Positions 24,736 to 34,338 are shown, counted from the stretch's first letter. The stretch is DNA of 64,000 bases from Demequina salsinemoris (GCF_000974805.1 NZ_BBQZ01000004.1:1-64000), one strand, 5' to 3'. Made by a program: numbers and translations. Notes: generated by a model from the letters alone, not told the origin.

Positions 24736-26433
24736 ATGGACCCCGAGCTTCTTGACGTCGCCCTCGCGTGGGTCGACGACGATCCCGACCCCCGCACGCG
24801 CGGCGAGCTGCAGGCCACCATCGCGTCGGCCAGGGCGGGGGACGACACCGCACGGGTCGAGCTCGCCGACCGCTTCCGCGGGATGCTCCAGTTCGGCACC
24901 GCCGGCCTGCGCGGCAAGATCGGCGCCGGACCGAACCGCATGAACCGCGCCGTCGTCATCCGCGCGGCCGCGGGACTCGCCGCCTTCCTCACCGAGGAGC
25001 TCGGCGACTCGCCCGCTCGCGTCGCGATCGGCTACGACGCGCGACACGGCTCGGCGCAGTTCGCGAAGGACACCGCCGCCGTCATGACCGCGGCGGGCCA
25101 CGAGGCGCTGCTGCTCCCCCGGCTGCTGCCCACGCCGGTGCTCGCCTACGCGACGCGCATCCTCGACGCCGACGCCGGCGTCATGGTCACCGCGAGCCAC
25201 AACCCGCCTCAGGACAACGGCTACAAGGTCTACCTGGGTGGACGCGTCGTGACCGGCTCGGGTCAGGGCGCACAGATCGTGCCGCCCTACGACGCGCAGA
25301 TCGCGGCGAGGATCGCCTCGGTCGAGTCCGTGGAGTCCGTGCCCCGCGCGACCGAGGGCTGGACCGTGCTGGGCGAGGACATCGTGGACCAGTACGTCGC
25401 CGCCACGAGTGCGCTGGTCCCCCCGGCGACGGACGACTCGCGGGCCAACCTCCGCATCGTCCTTACGCCGCTGCACGGAGTGGGTGCGTCGACCGTCGAG
25501 CGCGTCCTGCGCGGCGCGGGATTCACGGACCTGCACACCGTCCCCGAGCAGGCCGAGCCGAACCCCGACTTCCCCACGGTGTCGTTCCCGAACCCGGAGG
25601 AGAAGGGCGCGATCGACCTCTCGCTCGCGCTCGCCGAGTCCGTCGAGGCCGACGTCGTCATCGCCAACGACCCCGACACCGACCGCGCGGCCGTCGCCAC
25701 GATGATCGACGGCAGGTGGACGATGCTGCACGGCGACGTCGTCGGCTCCCTCCTGGGCGAGCGGGTCGCGTCGCGCGAGGGTCACGCCGAGGGCGCGGTG
25801 CTCGCGAACTCCGTCGTGTCGTCGCAGCAGCTGTCGGCGATCGCCGCGGCGCATGGGCTCGGCTACCGCCACACGCTCACCGGATTCAAGTGGATCTCCC
25901 GCGAGGAGGGCCTGGTCTACGGCTACGAGGAGGCGCTCGGGTACTGCGTCGCACCCGGCCAGGTGCGCGACAAGGACGGCATCTCCGCGGCCGTCGTCAT
26001 GGCCGACTACGTGGCCGAGCTGAAGGCCTCCGGCCGGACGCTGGCCGACGCGATCGACGACCTCGCGCGCGCCTACGGCGTGTACCTCACGAGGCAGGTG
26101 TCGGCCCGCTTCGCCGACATCTCGCTGATCGGCGAGACCATGGACCGGCTGCTGTCCGCTCCCCCGGCGTCGCTCGGCGGATCCGACGTGGTCGCGACTG
26201 ACGACATGGGCGAGGGCTTCCAGGGGCTGCCGCCCACGACGGGACTGCACCTCGCGACGGCGTCGGGCGCGCGCGTCATCATCCGGCCGTCGGGCACCGA
26301 GCCCAAGGTCAAGGCCTACCTCGAGGTCATCGAGCCGCTGGGCGAGGACGGGGACGTGAGGGCCGCCCGCGTTCGGGCGATCGAGGCGATGGACGCGCTC
26401 GACTCGGACGTGCACGCCGCGCTGGGGCTGTAA
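24736..26433 (+). CDS. Phosphosugar mutase (phosphoglucomutase/phosphopentomutase-like)
   Basis: 565 residues of the alpha-D-phosphohexomutase superfamily. Four domains are recognisable: FGTAGLRGKIGAGPNRMN at the N-terminus, the phosphoserine loop VTASHNPPQDNGYK, the metal loop NDPDTDRAAVA, the sugar-binding GFKWI and EEALGYC loops, and the C-terminal phosphate-binding RPSGTEPKVK. Next to PNP it probably interconverts (deoxy)ribose-1- and 5-phosphate, as PGM2-type enzymes do. A phosphoglucomutase role is also possible. ATG directly follows the PNP stop (TAGATG). Confidence 0.92.
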   Translation: MDPELLDVALAWVDDDPDPRTRGELQATIASARAGDDTARVELADRFRGMLQFGTAGLRGKIGAGPNRMNRAVVIRAAAGLAAFLTEELGDSPARVAIGYDARHGSAQFAKDTAAVMTAAGHEALLLPRLLPTPVLAYATRILDADAGVMVTASHNPPQDNGYKVYLGGRVVTGSGQGAQIVPPYDAQIAARIASVESVESVPRATEGWTVLGEDIVDQYVAATSALVPPATDDSRANLRIVLTPLHGVGASTVERVLRGAGFTDLHTVPEQAEPNPDFPTVSFPNPEEKGAIDLSLALAESVEADVVIANDPDTDRAAVATMIDGRWTMLHGDVVGSLLGERVASREGHAEGAVLANSVVSSQQLSAIAAAHGLGYRHTLTGFKWISREEGLVYGYEEALGYCVAPGQVRDKDGISAAVVMADYVAELKASGRTLADAIDDLARAYGVYLTRQVSARFADISLIGETMDRLLSAPPASLGGSDVVATDDMGEGFQGLPPTTGLHLATASGARVIIRPSGTEPKVKAYLEVIEPLGEDGDVRAARVRAIEAMDALDSDVHAALGL

Positions 26434-26444
26434 AGGGCCAGGTC

Positions 26445-26476
26445 GCAGGGGCCCGGCCAAGGCTCGGGGCCCCTGC
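26445..26476 (+). terminator. Terminator of the PNP/mutase operon
   Basis: GCAGGGGCCC pairs perfectly with GGGCCCCTGC across a 12-nt loop, 12 bp after the mutase stop; CCTTTGCG follows. Confidence 0.75.
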
Positions 26477-26485
26477 AGCCTTTGC

Positions 26486-26523
26486 GTGGATGACCCGTGT
26501 GGATGACCCGTGTGGATGACCCC
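26486..26523. repeat. Tandem repeat of a 13-bp unit
   Basis: Three head-to-tail copies of GTGGATGACCCGT (the last is incomplete) lie between the terminator and the next promoter. It is short enough to be slippage; it could also hold repeated regulator sites for the SanA-like gene. Confidence 0.75.
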
Positions 26524-26544
26524 GCGAGCGGTTCACGGACGCGA

Positions 26545-26550
26545 TAGTGT
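26545..26550 (+). promoter_or_regulatory. -10 box of the second SanA-like gene
   Basis: TAGTGT lies 6 nt before the ATG at 26557, in leaderless spacing. The tandem repeat ends 21 bp upstream and would overlap the -35 region. Confidence 0.45.
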
Positions 26551-26556
26551 CACGGC

Positions 26557-27210
26557 ATGCCCGCCCTCGCGTCGATTCCACACTCGCGTGAGCGGCTCCA
26601 CCCACGCATGCGCTGGGCGGTCGCAGCCGTCGTCCTCATCCCCGCCCTCGTGGCGGCACCGTGGGCCTGGACCCGCCTGACCACCGCATCGTCCATCTCC
26701 GAGGCGGGCACCGCCGCGGAGCACGCCGACGCGGCGCTCGTGCTCGGCGCGCGCGTGTACGAGGACGGCGAGCCGTCGCGCTTCCTGCGCGAGCGGGTCG
26801 AGGTCGGCGTCGCGCTCTACCTCGACGGCACGGTGGATGAGCTCATCATGAGCGGCGACGGCGACGACTCGTCGGGCTACGGCGAGCCGACCGTGATGCG
26901 CGCGCTCGCCGAGGCTCTCGGGGTTCCGGCTGACGCGATCGTCGAGGACCCGCTCGGTCTCGACACGTACTCGTCGTGCCAGCGCGCCGCCGAAGTGTAC
27001 GGGGCCTCCTCGGTGATCGTCGCGACCCAGGAGTTCCACGAGCCGCGCGCGGTATGGCTGTGCGAGCAGGCCGGGCTCGAGGCGCAGGGTCGCTACCCCG
27101 CGATCCGGCTCACCAAGTCGACCGTTCTCGGCAACATCCGCGAGGTGCCGGCCATCGCGAAGGCGATGCTGGACCAGGCCCGCGGGCGCGAGGTCTCGGC
27201 CGAGGGCTAA
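26557..27210 (+). CDS. SanA/YdcF-like DUF218 protein (second copy)
   Basis: 217 residues, with an N-terminal basic stretch and membrane anchor (about 20-38), then the DUF218 domain: ALVLGARVYEDGEPS, FLRERVEVGVALY, IMSGDGDD and ATQEFHEPRAVWLCEQAG. It is a paralogue of the protein at 10841, sharing the same motif order, but has a clearer membrane anchor. It ends overlapping the 3' end of the convergent UvrA-like gene by 4 bp. The role in envelope integrity is inferred from SanA only. Confidence 0.85.
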   Translation: MPALASIPHSRERLHPRMRWAVAAVVLIPALVAAPWAWTRLTTASSISEAGTAAEHADAALVLGARVYEDGEPSRFLRERVEVGVALYLDGTVDELIMSGDGDDSSGYGEPTVMRALAEALGVPADAIVEDPLGLDTYSSCQRAAEVYGASSVIVATQEFHEPRAVWLCEQAGLEAQGRYPAIRLTKSTVLGNIREVPAIAKAMLDQARGREVSAEG

Positions 27211-29567
27211 CCGCCCACGTACGCCTTGAGGTGCTGAGCAGTGAGAGTCTCACCGCCGGCGACCAGGGAGGCGGGCGTCCCCTCGAACACGACGCGGCCG
27301 CCGTCGTGACCGGCGCCCGGACCGAGGTCGATGATCCAGTCCGCGTGCGCCATGACCGCCTGGTGGTGCTCGATGACGATCACGGTCTTGCCCGAGTCGA
27401 CGAGCCGATCGAGCAGGCTCAGGAGGTTCTCGACGTCGGCCAGGTGAAGGCCGGTCGTCGGCTCGTCGAGGACGTAGACGCCCCCCTTCTCCGCCATGTG
27501 CGTGGCCAGCTTGAGGCGCTGGCGCTCGCCGCCCGACAGCGTCGTGAGCGGCTGGCCGAGCGCGAGGTAGCCGAGCCCCACATCGTCCAGATGACCGATG
27601 ACCTTGGCCGCGGCGGGGTTCTTGGCCTCGCCGTCGGCGAAGAACGCGAGCGCCTCGGTGACCGGCATCTCGAGCACGTCAGCGATCGAGCGACCGCCGA
27701 GGGTGTACTGCAGGACGTCGTCGTTGAACCGGCGACCCTCGCACGCCTCGCACACGCTCGCGACCGTCTCCATGACGCCGAGCTCGGTGTAGATCATGCC
27801 AGCGCCGTTGCACACCGGGCAGGCGCCCTCGGAGTTGGCGCTGAACAGCGCGGGCTTGACGCCGTTGGCCTTCGCGAAGGCCTTGCGGATCGGTTCCAGG
27901 ACGCCCGTGTAGGTGGCCGGGTTGGACCGGCGCGACCCCTTGATGGGGCGCTGATCGACCGTGACGACCCCCGCATCGTCCGGGATCGAGCCGTGAATGA
28001 GCGACGACTTGCCCGATCCGGCAACCCCGGTCACCACCGTGAGGACTCCGAGCGGAACGTCGACGTCGACGGCCTTGAGGTTGTTCGCGGAGGCGCCCCT
28101 GATGGGGATGACCCCTGTGCCCGAGCGGGCCTTGTCCTTGAGGCTCGCGCGGTAACCGAGGTGCTTGCCCGTGAGCGTGTCCGAGCCCTTGAGGCCTTCG
28201 ACCGTGCCCTCGAAGCAGATCTCGCCGCCCGCTGACCCGGCGCCCGGGCCGAGGTCCACGACGTGATCCGCGATGGCGATCGCCTCCGGCTTGTGCTCGA
28301 CGACGAGGACCGTGTTGCCTTTGTCGCGCAGGCGCAGCAGGAGGTCGTTCATGCTCGCGATGTCGTGCGGGTGGAGGCCGATCGTCGGTTCGTCGAAGAC
28401 GTACGTGATGTCCGTGAGCGACGATCCGAGGTGGCGGATCATCTTGGTGCGCTGCGCCTCACCGCCCGACAGCGAGCCCGCGGCCCGGTCCAGAGACAGG
28501 TAGCCGAGCCCGATCTCGACGAACGAGTCGAGGGTGTCGCGGAGACTGTCGAGCAGCGGGCCCACCTCGGGCGCGTCCAGGTCCCGCATCCACGCGGCAA
28601 GGTCGGAGATCTGCATCGCGGCGAGCTCATCGATGCCCTTGCCCGCGACCTTCGACGACCGCGCGAGCGCGCTGAGCCGGGTCCCGGAGCAGTCCGGGCA
28701 CGTCTGGAAGGTCACCGCACGGTCCACGAACGCCCTGATGTGGGGCTGCATCGCGTCCTTGTCCTTGCTGAGCATGGACTTGGTGATCTTGGGGATCAGG
28801 CCCTCATAGGTCATGTTGATGCCGGCCATCTTGACCTTGGTCGGCTCCTTGTAGAGGAGGTCGTCGCGCTCGCGCTTGGAGTAGTCCTTGATCGCCTTGT
28901 CGGGGTCGAGGAAGCCTGACTCGGTGTAGATCCGGACGGCCCAGCCGTCGGCGGTGTACCCAGGGATCGTGAGGGCGCCCTCGGCGAGGGACTTGGTCTC
29001 ATCGAACACCTGGGTCAGGTCGAGCTCGCTCACCCGTCCCGTCCCCTCGCAGCGCACGCACATGCCCCCGGTGACCGAGTACTCCCGGTGCTCGCGGACC
29101 GTCGTGCCGTCCTTGCGGGTCACGGTGGCCGAGCCCGACCCTGACGAGGTCGCGACGTTGAACGAGAACGCCTGCGGCGGTCCGACCTGCGGCTGTCCAA
29201 GCCGCGCGTAGAGGATGCGCAGCATCGCGTGCACGTCGGTCGCGGTGCCGACGGTCGAGCGCACGTTCGCCCCCATCGGCTCCTGGTCCACGATGATCGC
29301 CGTCGTGAGCCCCTCGAGGACATCCACGTCGGGGCGCTGCTGCGACGGCATGAAACCCTGGATGAACGACGAGTACGTCTCGTTGATCATGCGCCGCGAC
29401 TCGGCGGCGATCGTGTCGAACACCAGGGACGACTTGCCAGAGCCCGAGACTCCCGTGAAGACCGTGAGGCGGCGCTTGGGGAGGTCGACCGAGACGTCCT
29501 TGAGGTTGTTCTCGCGCGCGCCGCGAACCTTGATCAGGTCGTGCGCGTCGGCGGCGTGGTCGGTCAT
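27207..29567 (-). CDS. UvrA-like ABC ATPase (drug-resistance type paralogue)
   Basis: 786 residues, about 160 shorter than true UvrA. Two ABC ATPase modules: Walker [11 protein letters not shown] near 40 and [10 protein letters not shown] near 515, signatures LSGGEAQR and LSGGERQR, and Walker B regions [11 protein letters not shown] and [11 protein letters not shown]. Cysteine zinc motifs [17 protein letters not shown] and CPVCNGAG...CEACEGRR are kept. The length fits the UvrA2/DrrC class that protects against DNA-binding drugs rather than doing excision repair with UvrB. AAGGAGGCTCC precedes the ATG at 29567, which settles the start. No toxin or antibiotic genes are near. Confidence 0.9.
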   Translation of the reverse strand: MTDHAADAHDLIKVRGARENNLKDVSVDLPKRRLTVFTGVSGSGKSSLVFDTIAAESRRMINETYSSFIQGFMPSQQRPDVDVLEGLTTAIIVDQEPMGANVRSTVGTATDVHAMLRILYARLGQPQVGPPQAFSFNVATSSGSGSATVTRKDGTTVREHREYSVTGGMCVRCEGTGRVSELDLTQVFDETKSLAEGALTIPGYTADGWAVRIYTESGFLDPDKAIKDYSKRERDDLLYKEPTKVKMAGINMTYEGLIPKITKSMLSKDKDAMQPHIRAFVDRAVTFQTCPDCSGTRLSALARSSKVAGKGIDELAAMQISDLAAWMRDLDAPEVGPLLDSLRDTLDSFVEIGLGYLSLDRAAGSLSGGEAQRTKMIRHLGSSLTDITYVFDEPTIGLHPHDIASMNDLLLRLRDKGNTVLVVEHKPEAIAIADHVVDLGPGAGSAGGEICFEGTVEGLKGSDTLTGKHLGYRASLKDKARSGTGVIPIRGASANNLKAVDVDVPLGVLTVVTGVAGSGKSSLIHGSIPDDAGVVTVDQRPIKGSRRSNPATYTGVLEPIRKAFAKANGVKPALFSANSEGACPVCNGAGMIYTELGVMETVASVCEACEGRRFNDDVLQYTLGGRSIADVLEMPVTEALAFFADGEAKNPAAAKVIGHLDDVGLGYLALGQPLTTLSGGERQRLKLATHMAEKGGVYVLDEPTTGLHLADVENLLSLLDRLVDSGKTVIVIEHHQAVMAHADWIIDLGPGAGHDGGRVVFEGTPASLVAGGETLTAQHLKAYVGG

Positions 29568-29663
29568 GGAGCCTCCTTGAGCGCCGTTCCGGGGCCGCGG
29601 CGCTCTCACCGAGATTGTTGCATCCCGCGCGCCGTCGAGTGCGGGCCCGGGCCCGGGATGCCG

Positions 29664-29696
29664 TCGGCCCCGCCCGGAGGATCCGGGCGGGGCCGA
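29664..29696 (-). terminator. Strong GC hairpin after deoC
   Basis: TCGGCCCCGCCCGG pairs perfectly over 14 bp with CCGGGCGGGGCCGA, loop AGGAT. It lies 27 bp beyond the deoC stop on the minus strand and probably ends the nucleoside-catabolism transcript. No T-run is present. Confidence 0.7.
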
Positions 29697-29722
29697 TGCT
29701 GAAGCGGTGAAGGAGCGCGGGG

Positions 29723-30415
29723 TCAGTAACCGCCGTCACCCTCGGACTCGGCGACCACGCCGTCGAGGCCGTCGAGCACCGCGGCGGTGCCGGAGAGTCC
29801 CAGGCGGGTCGCGCCGGCCTCGATCATGGCGAGCGCGGCCTCGGAGGTGCGGATGCCGCCCGAGGCCTTGACACCGAGGCGTCCGCCGACGGTCTTCGCC
29901 ATGAGCGCCACGGCGTGCACCGAGGCACCACCGGCCGGGTGGAAGCCCGTCGAGGTCTTCACGAAGTCCGCGCCCGCGGCCTCGGAGGCCTGGCACGCGC
30001 CGACGATCGCCTCGTCGGACAGCGCGGCCGACTCGATGATGACCTTGAGGATCTTGCCCTCGGGGACGGCAGCGCGGACCGCGGCCACATCAGCCTGCAC
30101 GTCCTCGAAGCGTCCCTCGTTCGCGGCGGCGATGTCGATCACCATGTCGACCTCGTCGGCGCCCTGCTCGATGCTGAGCGCGGCCTCGGCCGCCTTGACG
30201 GACGAGTGGTGCTTGCCCGACGGGAAGCCGCACACGGTGGCGACAGCCAGCCCGGACGGGGTCGCGATCGGGAGCATCGACGGCGACACGCAGACGGAGA
30301 AGACGTCGAGCGCGGCGCCCTCGGCGACGAGCGCCGCGACGTCAGCCGGGGTCGACTCGGGCTTGAGGAGCGTGTGGTCGACGTACTGGGCGAGCTCTGC
30401 GCGGCTGAGTGTCAT
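29723..30415 (-). CDS. deoC: Deoxyribose-phosphate aldolase
   Basis: 230 residues, normal DeoC length. It cleaves 2-deoxyribose-5-phosphate to glyceraldehyde-3-phosphate and acetaldehyde, the last step of deoxynucleoside breakdown. Motifs: [10 protein letters not shown] at the N-terminus, [17 protein letters not shown], the proton-relay lysine in [18 protein letters not shown], and the Schiff-base lysine in GVKASGGIR. It lies 92 bp after add and has its own -10 box. Confidence 0.97.
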   Translation of the reverse strand: MTLSRAELAQYVDHTLLKPESTPADVAALVAEGAALDVFSVCVSPSMLPIATPSGLAVATVCGFPSGKHHSSVKAAEAALSIEQGADEVDMVIDIAAANEGRFEDVQADVAAVRAAVPEGKILKVIIESAALSDEAIVGACQASEAAGADFVKTSTGFHPAGGASVHAVALMAKTVGGRLGVKASGGIRTSEAALAMIEAGATRLGLSGTAAVLDGLDGVVAESEGDGGY

Positions 30416-30421
30416 GGCTCC

Positions 30422-30427
30422 AGCCTA
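30422..30427 (-). promoter_or_regulatory. -10 box of deoC
   Basis: On the minus strand TAGGCT lies 6 nt before the ATG at 30415, so deoC can be read as a leaderless transcript separately from the upstream nucleoside operon. Confidence 0.5.
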
Positions 30428-30507
30428 GGCGTTCGCGCCACACTGAGCGGAACGCAGCAGCATCCCAGGCCGACCGGCCCACACGGAGAGGAATCTGGGG
30501 CTGGCGC

Positions 30508-31578
30508 CTAGTCGTCCATGCCGTAGCCGGCGACGATGAGGTCCGCGAGGTCGGCTCGCTCGTCGTACGGCAGGAAGGCACCCCACGCGGCGGCGAGCGT
30601 CGCCTCGAACAGGTCCCTCTTGGTCCAGCCGACGTCGTGCAGGTCGGTGAACTCGCTCACCATGTCCACGCCCGACATGAGCTTGTCGTCGGTGTTGATC
30701 GTCACGGCGAAGCCGAGGTCGCGCAGCTCGTGCATCGGGTGCTCCGCGATCGACGGCGCGGCGCCCGTGTGCACATTGGAGGTCGGGCAGATCTCGAGCG
30801 GGATCTGCTGGTCGAGCACGTACTGGGCGATGTGACCGAAGACCGGCATCTCCGTGCCGAAGTCAGTGATGTCCTCGTGGATGCGCACGCCGTGGCCGAT
30901 GCGGCGGGCCGCCCCGAGCCCGAGCGCCTGCGCGAGCGAGTCGGTGTCGTCTGCCTCGCCCGCGTGGATCGTCACGGGGAACAGCTCGTCGCGCAGGAGC
31001 GTGAACGCGGGGGCGTGCTTGGCGGGAGGGAAGCCCGCCTCGGGCCCCGCGATGTCGAAGCCGACGCATCCGGTGCCCCAGTTCGCGAGCGCGAGCTCGG
31101 CGACCTCGAGCGACCTGTGGTTCTGCCGCATCGCGCACAGCAGCGCGGCAGCGCGGATCGTGTAGCCCTCCTCGAGCGCGTCGGACACGCCCTCCTCGAT
31201 GCCGAGCGTGACCGCGTCGACGACCTCCTGCATGATCAGCCCCTGCTCGGTGTGCAGCTCGGGCGCGTAGCGGAGCTCGACGTAGATGACTCCGTCGCGG
31301 GCGTGATCGATCACGGCCTCGCGCGCGATCCTCGTAATGTTCGCGGCCGTCTGCATGACCGCGGAGGTGTGGGTGAAGGCCTCGAGGTAGCGCACCAGGT
31401 CGCCGGAGTTCGAGTTCGCGATGAAGTGCTTGGACAGCAGGTCGGCATCATCGGAAGGAAGCTCGTACCCGATCTCCTGGGCGAGCTCGATCAGGGTCTC
31501 GGGGCGCAGGCCGCCGTCGAGGTGGTCGTGGAGCACGACCTTGGGGAGGGCACGGATCTCGTCGGGGGTGAGAGTCAT
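30508..31578 (-). CDS. add: Adenosine deaminase
   Basis: 356 residues. It converts (deoxy)adenosine to (deoxy)inosine, feeding PNP. Zinc ligands are HDHLDGG near the N-terminus (HxH), the histidine in TIHAGE (with the catalytic glutamate), and the aspartates of ITINTDDK near 285. HGVRIHED and ICPTSN are further family loops. It starts 9 nt after the stop of the C39-like gene and is part of the nucleoside operon. Confidence 0.97.
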   Translation of the reverse strand: MTLTPDEIRALPKVVLHDHLDGGLRPETLIELAQEIGYELPSDDADLLSKHFIANSNSGDLVRYLEAFTHTSAVMQTAANITRIAREAVIDHARDGVIYVELRYAPELHTEQGLIMQEVVDAVTLGIEEGVSDALEEGYTIRAAALLCAMRQNHRSLEVAELALANWGTGCVGFDIAGPEAGFPPAKHAPAFTLLRDELFPVTIHAGEADDTDSLAQALGLGAARRIGHGVRIHEDITDFGTEMPVFGHIAQYVLDQQIPLEICPTSNVHTGAAPSIAEHPMHELRDLGFAVTINTDDKLMSGVDMVSEFTDLHDVGWTKRDLFEATLAAAWGAFLPYDERADLADLIVAGYGMDD

Positions 31579-31587
31579 GGCCTCAGG

Positions 31588-32619
31588 CTAGACGGAAGGC
31601 GAGGGCGACGGCAGGACGAGCCACGCGACACGGCTCCAGTCGCCCAGGCCAGGACGCCTGCGCCCGTCATCGCGCGGGGCCGCGCCGCCGAAGGCGTCGC
31701 GCCGCAGCGGGACGAGGGCGCCGCGGCCGGGCTCGTACGCGAGGAACCCTTCGTCCGTCGCCGCGACGAGCAGGACGACGTGCCGGGGCACCACGGTCTC
31801 GAGCCCCAGGTCCGAGTCCCCGCCGGAGTAGAGCACGACCGGCAGGCCGTCCGCGATCGCGGCCGAGGAGTGGGCGACCATCGCCTCGGCCGCCTCCGGG
31901 GAGCGGTCGTCGAGCATCGCAGAGCGGTAACGGATCCCGAAGGGGCTCGCGAGGCGCGCGGCGGTCCACGGTGGGGTGCCGAGCGCGCGAGGCCAGGGGA
32001 ACGGCCCGAGCGCGTTCTCGGTCGCCTCGACGTGCTGGCCGCGTTGGAGCGCGCGCCAGCGTCCCTCGATGTCGCCGCGTTCGGCGCCGCCCGAGATGAT
32101 CGCGGCGGCGACGGCTTCGGGCGTGTATCCGGCGAAGTAGCGGCCCGTCACGATCCAGATCGCGACGAAGGGGTCGGCCGCGGCGTGCAGCATCCCGAGC
32201 ACGGCGGCCCCGCAGGTCGTCTGATCCACCTGGCGTGCGGTGACGATCCCGAACGCCACGGGCCCCTGGCTCCGCACCCCGGCGACCGCGAACGGGTCGC
32301 GCGCGGCCGCCTTGGCGTCGGCGTGGAGCTTCGCCCAGGACGATGCGAGGGCCGCGATCGCGTCGATCGGCGCGCCGGTCGCGCCCGCCCGGATGATGAC
32401 GTCGCCGTCGTCGGCGAGCTCGGCGAGCGCGGTCTCGAGGGCCCGGCGGTCGGCGAGGGACGATGCGGTGACGCGTCGTTCCCACGCGCGCGCGGCCGCG
32501 CCGACGCTCGCGGGCACGAGCGCCTCGGCGCGCGCGACCGCATCGTCCGCGAGCCAGCGCCTCCCCCAGCCCAGCGGCCTGAGCGCGCGGGCGACGACCG
32601 AGGTGAGGGTCCAGGCCAT
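31588..32619 (-). CDS. Uncharacterised protein with papain/C39-like catalytic residues
   Basis: 343 residues, no family recognised with certainty. Residues ~125-145 read RQVDQTTCGAAVLGML: a glutamine before TTCGAA is the oxyanion/cysteine arrangement of C39 and related papain-fold peptidases. About 130 residues later RHVVLLVA supplies a histidine and AYEPGRG an acidic residue, in the expected Cys-His-Asp/Glu order. There is no signal peptide or clear membrane helix. Its ATG overlaps the deoA stop (TGATG), so it is coupled within the nucleoside operon, where a peptidase is unexpected. Alternative: a catalytically different papain-fold protein, such as a deamidase. Confidence 0.6.
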   Translation of the reverse strand: MAWTLTSVVARALRPLGWGRRWLADDAVARAEALVPASVGAAARAWERRVTASSLADRRALETALAELADDGDVIIRAGATGAPIDAIAALASSWAKLHADAKAAARDPFAVAGVRSQGPVAFGIVTARQVDQTTCGAAVLGMLHAAADPFVAIWIVTGRYFAGYTPEAVAAAIISGGAERGDIEGRWRALQRGQHVEATENALGPFPWPRALGTPPWTAARLASPFGIRYRSAMLDDRSPEAAEAMVAHSSAAIADGLPVVLYSGGDSDLGLETVVPRHVVLLVAATDEGFLAYEPGRGALVPLRRDAFGGAAPRDDGRRRPGLGDWSRVAWLVLPSPSPSV

Positions 32620-33929
32620 CAGGCCGTCAGCGCGCCGACTGAGTCCAGGAGGATCGTGCGCTCGGGGGCGGTGTCACCGATCTCGATCGCGCCGGCGCCG
32701 CCGCACGCCTCCGCGAGCGCCTGCAGCCCGCGCGGCATGCGATCGGGCGTGTCGGTGTGGAGGGTCGCGACGAGGTCGCCCGCCTTGACCGACTCCCCGA
32801 GGGTCTTGTGGAGGTACATGCCCGCGCCCGCCTGGACCGGGTCCTGCTGGCGCGCGCGTCCGGCTCCCAGGCGCCAGGCCGCGACACCGACGCCGAGGGC
32901 GTCCATGCGCGTGATGACGCCGTCGCGCTCGGCGCGCACCTCCTCGGTGTGCGTGGCGATGGCCATCGGTGCCTCGGGATCGCCGTCCTGGGCGCGGATC
33001 ATCGCGTTCCAGGCGTCCATCGCGCGGCCGTCCTTGAGCGCCTCGGCGGGATCGACATCGGTGACTCCCGCGCCCGCGAGCATCTCGCGGGCGAGCGCGA
33101 CCGTGAGCTCGACGACGTCGGCGGGACCGCCGCCCGCGAGGACCTCGAGCGACTCGGTGACCTCGAGCGCGTTGCCGATGCCGCGGCCGAGCGGGGTGGA
33201 CATGTCGGTGAGCAGCGCCGACGTCCGCACGCCGGCGTCGGTGCCGAGGTCCACCATGGTGCGCGCGAGCTCGCGCGCCTGATCGATGTCCTTCATGAAG
33301 GCGCCCGTGCCGACCTTGACGTCGAGCACGAGCACGCCCGTGCCCTCGGCGATCTTCTTGGACATGATGGACGATGCGATGAGCGGGATCGCCTCGACGG
33401 TGCCGGTGACGTCGCGCAGGGCGTACAGCTTCTTGTCCGCGGGGGCGAGGCCGGAGCCCGCGGCGCAGATGACCGCGCCGACGGACTCGAGCTGCGCCAT
33501 CATCTCCTCGTTGCTGAGCGCGGCGCGCCAGCCGGGGATCGACTCGAGCTTGTCGAGCGTTCCGCCCGTGTGGCCGAGGCCGCGGCCCGACAGCTGCGGC
33601 ACCGCGACGCCGCACGCCGCCACGAGCGGCGCGAGCGGAAGGGTGATCTTGTCGCCGACGCCCCCGGTCGAGTGCTTGTCGGCGGTCGGGCGGGACAGGG
33701 ACGAGAAGTCCATGCGCTCGCCGGTCGCGATCATCGCCGCGGTCCAGCGTGCGATCTCGGCGCGCGTCATGCCGCGCTGGAGGATCGCCATCGCGAGCGA
33801 GCTCATCTGCTCGTCGGCGACGACGCCGCGCGTGTACGCGTCGATGACCCAGTCGATCTGGTCATCGGAGAGGGTGCCACCGTCGCGCTTGGTGACGATG
33901 ACGTCGACGGCGTCGTGACGCTCGGCCAT
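32619..33929 (-). CDS. deoA: Thymidine phosphorylase
   Basis: 436 residues. It cleaves thymidine or deoxyuridine with phosphate to base and deoxyribose-1-phosphate. The family pattern is clear: VIVTKRDGGTLSDDQIDW at the start, the phosphate-binding KHSTGGVGDK, the SGRGLGHTGGTLDKLE signature, VKVGTGAFMK, and a C-terminal domain with AGAGMYLHKT. Start at ATG 33929 with GGAGAG upstream; a longer frame overlapping cdd is a shadow. It lies 5 nt after the cdd stop. Confidence 0.96.
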   Translation of the reverse strand: MAERHDAVDVIVTKRDGGTLSDDQIDWVIDAYTRGVVADEQMSSLAMAILQRGMTRAEIARWTAAMIATGERMDFSSLSRPTADKHSTGGVGDKITLPLAPLVAACGVAVPQLSGRGLGHTGGTLDKLESIPGWRAALSNEEMMAQLESVGAVICAAGSGLAPADKKLYALRDVTGTVEAIPLIASSIMSKKIAEGTGVLVLDVKVGTGAFMKDIDQARELARTMVDLGTDAGVRTSALLTDMSTPLGRGIGNALEVTESLEVLAGGGPADVVELTVALAREMLAGAGVTDVDPAEALKDGRAMDAWNAMIRAQDGDPEAPMAIATHTEEVRAERDGVITRMDALGVGVAAWRLGAGRARQQDPVQAGAGMYLHKTLGESVKAGDLVATLHTDTPDRMPRGLQALAEACGGAGAIEIGDTAPERTILLDSVGALTA

Positions 33930-33934
33930 GGGGA

Positions 33935-34333
33935 TCAGCTCTCCTCGAGGTGCTGCGGGCCGAAGGCCCAGGGAAGGATGTCGGACATCGTCAGGGTCCC
34001 CTCGGGCCCGTCGATGAGAAGCGCGTCGCCACCGTGCTCGTACAGCAGCTGGCGGCAGCGACCGCACGGCTGGAGAGGCGAGCCCGCCGCGTCGACGCAT
34101 GCGAACGCGATGAGGCGCTTGCCGAGCGCGTCGGTGTGCAGCTTGGACACAAGCGCGCACTCCGCGCACAGCGTGAGCCCGTAGCTCGCGTTCTCGACGT
34201 TCGCGCCCGTGACGATCGCGCCGGTGTCGGTGAGCGCCGCGGCGCCCACCCGGTACTTCGAGTACGGCACGTACGCGCGGGACGAGGCCTCGCGCGCGGC
34301 GGAGCGCAGGGCCTCCCAATCGATGTCGGCCAT
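33935..34333 (-). CDS. cdd: Cytidine deaminase
   Basis: 132 residues, the tetrameric Cdd size. It turns (deoxy)cytidine into (deoxy)uridine. Motifs: YSKYRVGAAAL, NVENASYGLTLCAECAL (catalytic Glu and first zinc Cys) and PCGRCRQLL (the other two zinc Cys). It is sandwiched between a permease gene (5 nt) and deoA (5 nt), so it is firmly in the nucleoside uptake operon. Confidence 0.97.
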   Translation of the reverse strand: MADIDWEALRSAAREASSRAYVPYSKYRVGAAALTDTGAIVTGANVENASYGLTLCAECALVSKLHTDALGKRLIAFACVDAAGSPLQPCGRCRQLLYEHGGDALLIDGPEGTLTMSDILPWAFGPQHLEES

Positions 34334-34338
34334 GGCTC

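Noticed and set aside
23911-26460. 849-residue open frame on the minus strand
   Set aside because: Antisense shadow of PNP and the phosphosugar mutase, both certain on the plus strand.
31585-31590. TAGCCT hexamer 6 nt before add on the minus strand, a possible leaderless promoter
   Set aside because: The TAG is the stop codon of the upstream C39-like gene, so the match is easily coincidental; add is more simply read from the operon.
30409-33282. 957-residue open frame on the plus strand
   Set aside because: Antisense to add, the C39-like gene and deoA; low-complexity translation only.
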